From: CAYOLL01 sp964404765 [NCBI: uncultured Gemmatimonadota bacterium]
Lineage (GTDB): Bacteria > 4572-55
Assembly: GCA_964404765.1 (NCBI GenBank)
Contig: CAYOLL010000147.1
Span: forward strand, 1-9,925
DNA: 9,925 nt
Direction of reading: 5' to 3'
This document shows, piece after piece, positions 5,136 through 9,925 of the stretch. The first letter of the stretch is position 1. Every line of letters begins with the position of its first letter. The notes under the pieces were generated by a model, which was given only the letters and a program-made list of their open reading frames with translations, was not told the DNA's origin and ran no database searches. A program made the position numbers and the translations under genes.

Positions 5136-6788
5136 ATGTCCCTGCATCCGTTAGCGGGTCAGCCCGCGCCCCAATCGCTGTTGGAAAACATTCCGCGTCT
5201 CATCGGCGCCTATTACACCCGGCAGCCGGACCCGGCCAATCCCAATCACCGCGTGGCTTTTGGCACATCCGGCCATCGCGGCTCGTCCACCAAAAGCAGC
5301 TTTAACGAAGCGCAAATTCTGGCGATTACCCAGGCCATTTGCGAATATCGTCAGCAGAATGCCGTCACCGGCCCACTCTTTTTGGGCATGGACACCCACG
5401 CGCTGTCCGAGGTCGCGTTTGTGTCGGCCCTGGAAGTTTTGGCCGCCAACAACGTGACGGTGATGATTCAAAATGGCACGGATTATACGCCGACGCCGGT
5501 GATTTCTCACGCTATTTTGGCTTACAATCGTGGCCGGCAGGGCGGTTTGGCTGACGGCGTTGTCATCACCCCGTCGCACAATCCGCCGGCCGACGGCGGC
5601 TTTAAGTACAACGCCACCGACGGCGGCCCGGCCAACACCAACGTCACCCAGTGGATTGAAAAGCGCGCCAACGCCATTTTTGAAGACCGTAACCAGGCTG
5701 TCAAAAGGATGCTTTTTGAAAAAGCCGTGAAAGCCGAAACCACCGTCCGCCATGACTATATCAAAGCCTATGTTGATGATCTGAAAAACGTCATCGACAT
5801 GGCGGCGATCCGCTCCGCCGGTCTGAAAATCGGCGCGGATCCGATGGGCGGCGCCGGCCTGCACTTCTGGGACCCGATTGCTGAAACCTACGGCCTCAAT
5901 ATCGACGTGGTAAACCGGCGCGTTGATCCGACCTTCAGCTTTATGACGGTGGATAAAGACGGCAAAATCCGCATGGATTGCTCCTCCCCGTATGCCATGG
6001 CCGGCCTGATCGGCTTAAAGGATAAGTACGACATCGCCTTCGGCAACGACCCGGATTACGACCGGCACGGCATTGTCACCCGCAGCGCCGGCCTGCTGAA
6101 TCCCAACCATTATCTGGCGGTGGCGATTTGGTACTTGTGGCAGAATCGGCCCAATTGGCGGCCGGACGCGGCCATCGGCAAGACGCTGGTCAGCAGCAGC
6201 ATGATTGACCGCGTGGCGGCGCATCTGGGCAAGCGCCTGTCGGAAGTGCCGGTCGGCTTCAAGTGGTTTGTGGACGGGCTGATTGACGGCTCGTACGGCT
6301 TTGGCGGCGAGGAAAGCGCCGGGGCCTCGTTCCTGCGGTTAGACGGCACGGTGTGGACAACCGATAAAGACGGCTTTATCCTGGACTTGCTGGCCGCGGA
6401 AATTACCGCCAAGACAAACCGCGATCCGGGCGAACATTATCGTGAATTAACCGAAAAATTCGGCGCACCCGTTTACGAACGGATTGACGCCGCCGCCAGC
6501 GCTGAGCAGCGCAATGTCCTGAAAAAACTCTCGCCCGCCCAAGTGACGGCCTCCACCCTGGCCGGCGAGGAAATCCTGCATAAATTGACCGAAGCGCCCG
6601 GCAACAATGCCGCTATCGGCGGCCTGAAAGTCGTCACCAAAAACGGCTGGTTCGCCGCCCGTCCGTCCGGCACGGAAGATGTCTATAAAATCTACGGCGA
6701 AAGCTTTAACGGCGCGGAGCACCTGCAACAAGTCCTGGCCGAAGCCCGGGCCATCGTCAGCGCCACGTTTAAGGCGGCGGGCGTTTAA
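5136..6788 (+). CDS. pgm: Phosphoglucomutase, alpha-D-glucose phosphate-specific
   Basis: This is a 550-residue enzyme that interconverts glucose 1-phosphate and glucose 6-phosphate, linking glycolysis with glycogen, trehalose and nucleotide-sugar synthesis; it is cytoplasmic. All four active-site regions of the alpha-D-phosphohexomutase superfamily are present: GTSGHRG near residues 43-49; the phosphoserine loop [11 protein letters not shown] with catalytic S147; the Mg-binding loop DPDYDR with D305, D307 and D309; the sugar-recognition loop GGEESAG (390-396); and the phosphate-binding loop RPSGTED (509-515). The length matches the Escherichia coli Pgm type (about 546) rather than ManB/PgcA types. 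The ATG at 5136 follows GGAGG at 5126-5130, so the start is secure. It is the first gene of the plus-strand half and is probably transcribed alone, given the long hairpin after its stop. Codons are visibly more GC-rich than in the left-hand genes. Confidence 0.97.
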   Translation: MSLHPLAGQPAPQSLLENIPRLIGAYYTRQPDPANPNHRVAFGTSGHRGSSTKSSFNEAQILAITQAICEYRQQNAVTGPLFLGMDTHALSEVAFVSALEVLAANNVTVMIQNGTDYTPTPVISHAILAYNRGRQGGLADGVVITPSHNPPADGGFKYNATDGGPANTNVTQWIEKRANAIFEDRNQAVKRMLFEKAVKAETTVRHDYIKAYVDDLKNVIDMAAIRSAGLKIGADPMGGAGLHFWDPIAETYGLNIDVVNRRVDPTFSFMTVDKDGKIRMDCSSPYAMAGLIGLKDKYDIAFGNDPDYDRHGIVTRSAGLLNPNHYLAVAIWYLWQNRPNWRPDAAIGKTLVSSSMIDRVAAHLGKRLSEVPVGFKWFVDGLIDGSYGFGGEESAGASFLRLDGTVWTTDKDGFILDLLAAEITAKTNRDPGEHYRELTEKFGAPVYERIDAAASAEQRNVLKKLSPAQVTASTLAGEEILHKLTEAPGNNAAIGGLKVVTKNGWFAARPSGTEDVYKIYGESFNGAEHLQQVLAEARAIVSATFKAAGV

Positions 6789-6796
6789 GCAAATCC

Positions 6797-6848
6797 GGAG
6801 TAGCAGAATTTATTCTGCCCTTACTTGCAAAATGAATTTTGCTACTCC
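6797..6848 (+). repeat. 22-bp imperfect inverted repeat after pgm (terminator or dispersed palindrome)
   Basis: The arms 6797-6818 (starting GGAGTAGCAGAATTT) and 6827-6848 (ending TTTTGCTACTCC) are reverse complements except at three positions, two of which become G-U pairs in the plus-strand RNA. The loop is 8 nt. TTCCTTTT follows on the plus strand, so it can act as the pgm terminator. The long stem with compensating differences also resembles small mobile palindromes of the REP/MITE kind. Confidence 0.6.
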
Positions 6849-6870
6849 TTCCTTTTAACCGGGAGCAGCC

Positions 6871-7938
6871 ATGCCCAACCCCAATGAACTGCAAGACCTG
6901 GCCGCCGAAAAGCTGGCCCGCCTGCGCAAAGCCCGCATCATCGAAACCGACGAGGCCCGCAAGTTTCAGTTAGACCAGCAGATCAAAGAAGCCGAGCGGG
7001 AATTGGCCGCGCTGGAGCGCCAAATCGAAGATTTGGCCAAACCCGCGGCTAAAAAAACCGAAACCCGCGGCAAATCGGAGCGCAAACCCATGCCCTGGAC
7101 CAAGCGCGACGGCGTCATTTTCGGCCTGATTTTCACCGCCATTTTTATCGGCTTTACCGCCTATTTGCTGACCCATTTGGGTTCGGCGCACGGTCTGGCG
7201 CGGCAATACGGCGACGCCCTGATCTTTCTGACATTCGGGGCGTTCAGTTTGATTGCCGCCATTGTTTTGTTTGGCTTTTTGCGTAGCACCGGCGTCTTTA
7301 AAACGACCAAAGCCCAATTTGGCGGAGCTGCCGCCGTGTTCATGGCCACGCTCGGTCTGTTGATCGGCTCGTATCTGAAAACCCGCCCGGTGGACAGCCA
7401 GGTTTTTGTCGTCGAAGGCCTGGTTTACGTGGACAACAAACCCGTCACCGGGGCGCGGGTGCAGCTTTTGGAGGCCAAAGCCTCCGCCCTGACCGAAGAC
7501 GGCAAGTTTGAACTCAAGCTGTACGAGCCGGAAAAACGCGCCGCCTATACCTTTCGCGTCACGTTTGCGCGGGCCGATTCTACCTTTGCGCCCGTTGCCC
7601 ATGAGCAATTGCGGGATATTGTCCTGCGCTTGACTTCGCCGCCCGTGACCGATCCGCCACCAGACACCGGCACAGTTGAACAGCCGCTGCGCCCGACAAT
7701 CACCTTGACCGCAACGGTCTTGGATCATAACTTGAATCCAATCGGCGAGGCAACGGTGATCGTTACCAGCGCCGGGCAGACGATCCGGACGACCACAAGC
7801 GCCAATGGCCGATTTACGCTGACAATAGAACAACCGCGAGCGACTTACAAAGTGGAAGTGACCGTAGCCGGTTACGCCGTATGGGAAAAGGAATTGCAGC
7901 CGGGTGATGTTTTGCAAAAAAATATTACGCTGGAATAA
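6871..7938 (+). CDS. Membrane protein: coiled coil, three TM helices, two carboxypeptidase-regulatory-like domains
   Basis: This is a 355-residue protein with an ATG at 6871 after GGGAG. Residues about 4-52 form a highly charged helical hairpin (LARLRKARIIETDEARKFQLDQQIKEAE, broken by the short turn at T-D). An Ala/Lys linker leads to three hydrophobic helices at about 81-103, 116-137 and 151-169. Two beta-sandwich domains follow, about 177-255 (GLVYVDNKPVTGARVQL, then TEDGKFELKL) and 275-355 (ATVLDHNLNPIGEATVIV, then SANGRFTLTI), joined by a Pro/Asp/Thr linker near 256-274. Both have the pattern of CarboxypepD_reg-like domains. With three helices, the coiled coil and the sandwiches should be on opposite sides of the membrane. 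The helical hairpin resembles, from memory, N-terminal effector-associated helical modules seen on TIR, CHAT and STAND proteins; that is unverified. No enzyme motif is visible. It could be a scaffold or transmembrane adaptor. Confidence 0.8.
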   Translation: MPNPNELQDLAAEKLARLRKARIIETDEARKFQLDQQIKEAERELAALERQIEDLAKPAAKKTETRGKSERKPMPWTKRDGVIFGLIFTAIFIGFTAYLLTHLGSAHGLARQYGDALIFLTFGAFSLIAAIVLFGFLRSTGVFKTTKAQFGGAAAVFMATLGLLIGSYLKTRPVDSQVFVVEGLVYVDNKPVTGARVQLLEAKASALTEDGKFELKLYEPEKRAAYTFRVTFARADSTFAPVAHEQLRDIVLRLTSPPVTDPPPDTGTVEQPLRPTITLTATVLDHNLNPIGEATVIVTSAGQTIRTTTSANGRFTLTIEQPRATYKVEVTVAGYAVWEKELQPGDVLQKNITLE

Positions 7939-7994
7939 CGTAGCGCGGATTGCCCGATTCGCCACGTCGTCGAATCACAAAATTGGAGTGCGCC

Positions 7995-8276
7995 ATGTTT
8001 GATATGTCCATTCCCCACCAAAAATGCCCCTTATGCAACGGCAACATGGTGGCAGGCGTCACAACCTTTAGCGTCGATCTCGAATTCGGCCTGGTCGTCG
8101 TGCGCGAAGTGCCCGCCCGCGAGTGCGACCTGTGCGGCGAGGCCTGGATTGAAGATCAAACCGCCGCCGTTTTGGAAAAGATCGTGCAAAAGGCCCGCCG
8201 GGAAAAACGGCAAGTGGAAATTTTGCTTTATGCGGGTGCGCCGGATCACAGCGCTGTTTTAGCCGCCGGAGTATAA
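7995..8276 (+). CDS. YgiT-type zinc-finger protein (MqsA-like N-terminal domain)
   Basis: This is a 93-residue protein. The ATG at 7995 has GGAG at 7985-7988, which decides the start over an in-frame TTG at 7950 that lacks a ribosome binding site and would add 15 non-conserved residues. Two Cys-x2-Cys pairs, C11-P-L-C14 and C44-D-L-C47-G-E, bracket a short beta region (VDLEFGLVVVREVPARE), which is the YgiT/MqsA zinc-finger layout. A charged helix (about 53-73, VLEKIVQKARREKRQ) and the strand VEILLY follow, as in many stand-alone YgiT-type proteins. In classical MqsRA systems the antitoxin also carries an HTH domain and sits beside an RNase toxin. Here there is no HTH and no recognisable toxin on either side. 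It starts 57 bp after the membrane-protein gene on the same strand and may be co-transcribed with it. Antitoxin function is only a possibility. Confidence 0.85.
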   Translation: MFDMSIPHQKCPLCNGNMVAGVTTFSVDLEFGLVVVREVPARECDLCGEAWIEDQTAAVLEKIVQKARREKRQVEILLYAGAPDHSAVLAAGV

Positions 8277-8285
8277 CGAAAATCA

Positions 8286-8318
8286 AGACCTAACAGGTTT
8301 CCAAAACCTGTTAGGTCT
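8286..8318. repeat. Perfect 15-bp-stem palindrome (AGACCTAACAGGTTT type)
   Basis: The arms 8286-8300 and 8304-8318 are exact reverse complements around the 3-nt loop CCA. It lies 10 bp after the zinc-finger stop and about 20 bp before the next gene's start. No U run follows on either strand, so it is not a normal terminator. The sequence is of a type I recall as a short palindrome occurring in many intergenic copies in several bacterial genomes; copy number here cannot be seen from one window. Confidence 0.7.
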
Positions 8319-8339
8319 GACTTGCAGAGGAGCCAAACC

Positions 8340-9925
8340 ATGCCCCGAATTTTGCTAACCCTGATGCTATTGCTTTACGCCGCCATTGCCAATGCCGGTA
8401 TGATCCGCCTGATCCGCGTGACGGACAAGGACACCGGGCAGCCGTTGGACAAGGTAAAAATTGAAGTTGAAATTGGCGGCCAGGAGGACAAATTGGTCAC
8501 TGATTCCAGCGGCGTGGACACGCTGCGTGTGCCGACCGGGGCGCGCGAGTTTACCGCCCGCTTGACCCGCGAGTGCTATGAAGATTTGTCGCTGACCTTG
8601 AAAGTTCCCGATGCCCGCAAGCTGATTGAAATTCAAATGGAATCCTTGTGTTTCCCCGATAGCATCATCGGTATTGTGATTTGCGATGCCGTAAACAGCG
8701 CTAACCAGGTGGACCCCAATACAACCGGTAATTGGTCGGCCGAGATGTTTAGCTGGCTGCAAAATGCCCTGGCGACCGATAAAACCGGCACGCTGCCCCA
8801 TATTATGCGCGTGCGCCGGTGGAGCCAGGCCCTTGACCCCAATCTGCCCCCAAAACTCCGTGTTGTTAACGAGCCGGCGCTGGCCACCGAAGTAGGCCAA
8901 TTGACCAACGCCGATATGGTGATTTTTAACCGCGGCCCAATGACTTGCACCAGCGATACCGCTAAATTTTGTGTTTTGACCCAACTCATGACCGGCACGA
9001 CTTTTCAGCATCAGGGTAAGATGGCCCATCATGTGGTGCTGGGGGCCGACCTGCCCACGTTGATTGGCGGCGATGCTTATCAAACCTTTAATTTTATTAT
9101 CGGCTATACCTATTTGAAAGATAAGCGGTTTACCCAATACCAGCAGGCCGCCCATTATCTGGACATGGCCACAAAATATGCCGTGTCGGATAGCAGCCGC
9201 GCCGATGTGCGGTTTTACTTAGCCCAGGCTTTGGAGAAAGCCGGACGATCCGCCGAGGCCCTGGCCCTGTGGCTGAGCCTGAAAGATACCTATGAGCCCA
9301 ATTCCGGGCGATTGCGTTTTTGTCTGGGCCAAATCGGCAGTTGTTACGACAATTTGGGCGATTGGGACAAGGCATTGACATTTTACAAACAAGGCCAGGT
9401 CATTGCCGAAGGCCAAAAAGATAGCCTGAGCATAGCCGCAATTTTCAACAACATCGGCGGAATTTATGACAAGAAAGGCGAGTGGGACAAAGCCCTGGAA
9501 TACTATTTCCAGTCCGAGCGCATTAGAAATGAAGTCGGTGACAAAGCGGGCTTAGGGACGACCTATAACAACATCGGCGCAATTTATTCCAAGAAAGGCG
9601 AGTGGGACAAAGCCCTGGAATACTATTTCAAGGATGAGCGCATCACAAAGGAAGTCGGTGACAAAGCGGGCTTAGGGCCGACCTATAACAACATCGGCCT
9701 CATTTATTCCAACAAAGGCGAGTGGGACAAAGCCCTGGAATACTATTTCAAGTCCGAGCGCATTCGGAATGAAGTGGGCGACAAAGCGGGCTTAGGGCCG
9801 ACCTATAACAACATCGGCCTCATTTATTCCAAGAAAGGCGAGTGGGACAAAGCCCTGGAATACTATTTCCAGTCCGAGCGCATTCGGAATGAAGTCGGTG
9901 ACAAAGCGGGCTTAGGGCCGACCTA
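8340..9925 (+). CDS. Secreted TPR-repeat protein with beta-sandwich and TolB/FlgO-like domain (partial, runs off window)
   Basis: The ATG at 8340 is preceded by AGAGGAG about 7 nt upstream. The frame is open to the window end (at least 528 residues), with no stop seen. Residues 1-19 (MPRILLTLMLLLYAAIANA) are a signal peptide. About 20-100 form a CarboxypepD_reg/Cna-like beta-sandwich (DKDTGQPLDKVKIEVEI, then TDSSGVDTLRVPTG). About 105-240 look like an alpha/beta domain: strand IIGIVICDA, then RVVNEPALATEVGQLTNADMV leading into IFNRG. That order (strand, helix, 'G-x-x-x-x-A-D-hydrophobic') resembles the TolB-N/FlgO/CsgG type of periplasmic domain; this is inference. A helical region (about 245-328) leads into TPR units in exact 40-residue register: a diverged unit at 329-368 and four nearly identical units from 369 on, with consensus YNNIGLIYSKKGEWDKALEY. 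The product should be exported to the periplasm or surface and bind partners by its TPR superhelix. A C-terminal effector could follow outside the window. Confidence 0.85.
   Translation, partial: MPRILLTLMLLLYAAIANAGMIRLIRVTDKDTGQPLDKVKIEVEIGGQEDKLVTDSSGVDTLRVPTGAREFTARLTRECYEDLSLTLKVPDARKLIEIQMESLCFPDSIIGIVICDAVNSANQVDPNTTGNWSAEMFSWLQNALATDKTGTLPHIMRVRRWSQALDPNLPPKLRVVNEPALATEVGQLTNADMVIFNRGPMTCTSDTAKFCVLTQLMTGTTFQHQGKMAHHVVLGADLPTLIGGDAYQTFNFIIGYTYLKDKRFTQYQQAAHYLDMATKYAVSDSSRADVRFYLAQALEKAGRSAEALALWLSLKDTYEPNSGRLRFCLGQIGSCYDNLGDWDKALTFYKQGQVIAEGQKDSLSIAAIFNNIGGIYDKKGEWDKALEYYFQSERIRNEVGDKAGLGTTYNNIGAIYSKKGEWDKALEYYFKDERITKEVGDKAGLGPTYNNIGLIYSNKGEWDKALEYYFKSERIRNEVGDKAGLGPTYNNIGLIYSKKGEWDKALEYYFQSERIRNEVGDKAGLGPT
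9444..9923 (+). repeat. Tandem 120-bp repeats encoding 40-residue TPR units (4 copies, continuing past the edge)
   Basis: Units run 9444-9563, 9564-9683, 9684-9803 and 9804-9923, in frame with the gene. By hand comparison units 3 and 4 differ at 4 of 120 bases, and units 2 and 3 at about 14. Unit 1 differs mainly at its first codons. The preceding unit (9324-9443) keeps the 40-residue register but is strongly diverged in DNA. The unit GEWDKALEYYF is constant, while positions after it vary (QSERIRNE, KDERITKE). Identity at the DNA level, including synonymous positions, points to recent duplication or gene conversion. Confidence 0.95.

Noticed and set aside
5151-5864. Long minus-strand ORF (237 codons) opposite pgm
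   Set aside because: It is the antisense of a certain pgm coding region, in GC-rich DNA where stop codons are rare. It has no ribosome binding site or recognisable motif.
6970-7965. Minus-strand ORF of 331 codons opposite the membrane-protein gene
   Set aside because: It lies antisense to a gene with clear domains and a good start. Its translation has the Gly/Arg/Gln-rich character of a shadow frame.
7950-7994. Longer zinc-finger protein starting at TTG 7950
   Set aside because: No ribosome binding site is present, and the ATG at 7995 follows GGAG at good spacing.
8286-8318. Intrinsic terminator of the zinc-finger gene
   Set aside because: The stem is perfect, but neither strand has a U run after it.
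8367-9155. Minus-strand ORF of 262 codons opposite the secreted TPR gene
   Set aside because: The plus-strand frame has a signal peptide, ribosome binding site and TPR units. The antisense frame has none of these.
9444-9925. CRISPR-like direct repeats
   Set aside because: The repeats are contiguous 120-bp coding units in frame with a TPR protein, without spacers.

Overview
The window reads as a bacterial chromosome segment, probably from the Fibrobacterota-Chlorobiota-Bacteroidota side of the tree or a related uncultured phylum such as KSB1 or Calditrichota. This placement is an inference. It rests on an HYC_CC_PP-type small protein, a lipoprotein with SdrD/Cna-type beta-sandwich modules, an NtrC-type sigma-54 activator, and secreted TPR and carboxypeptidase-regulatory-like proteins. 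No rRNA, tRNA, transposase, integrase or CRISPR array was seen.

Left half, all minus strand and moderate in GC: (i) an HYC_CC_PP-like envelope protein (77-526); (ii) a gene-free stretch with three stacked hairpins (627-838); (iii) a 542-residue secreted lipoprotein (885-2513); (iv) an AT-rich 341-bp regulatory gap with a consensus -24/-12 sigma-54 promoter (2605-2619) and palindromic sites further upstream; (v) a 472-residue NtrC-family response regulator (2855-4273); (vi) a 72-residue unknown protein (4536-4754) with its own ribosome binding site, terminator and candidate promoter. The regulator is the only gene between the sigma-54 promoter and the small gene. The simplest reading is a two-gene circuit in which the phosphorylated regulator switches on the lipoprotein. 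No sensor kinase is visible.

Right half, all plus strand and clearly richer in GC: (vii) alpha-D-glucose phosphate-specific phosphoglucomutase with every catalytic motif intact (5136-6788); (viii) a 22-bp imperfect hairpin repeat (6797-6848); (ix) a membrane protein with a cytoplasmic charged coiled coil, three membrane helices and two carboxypeptidase-regulatory-like domains (6871-7938); (x) an orphan YgiT-type zinc-finger protein (7995-8276); (xi) a perfect 15-bp-stem palindrome (8286-8318); (xii) a secreted protein running off the window end (8340 onward), with a beta-sandwich, a TolB/FlgO-like alpha/beta domain and a run of almost identical 40-residue TPR units encoded by 120-bp tandem DNA repeats.

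The most notable items are the sigma-54 regulator-lipoprotein pair, the accessory cluster 6871-9925 (possible envelope signalling or conflict system, unproven), the homogenised TPR array, and the small independent gene at 4536-4754.
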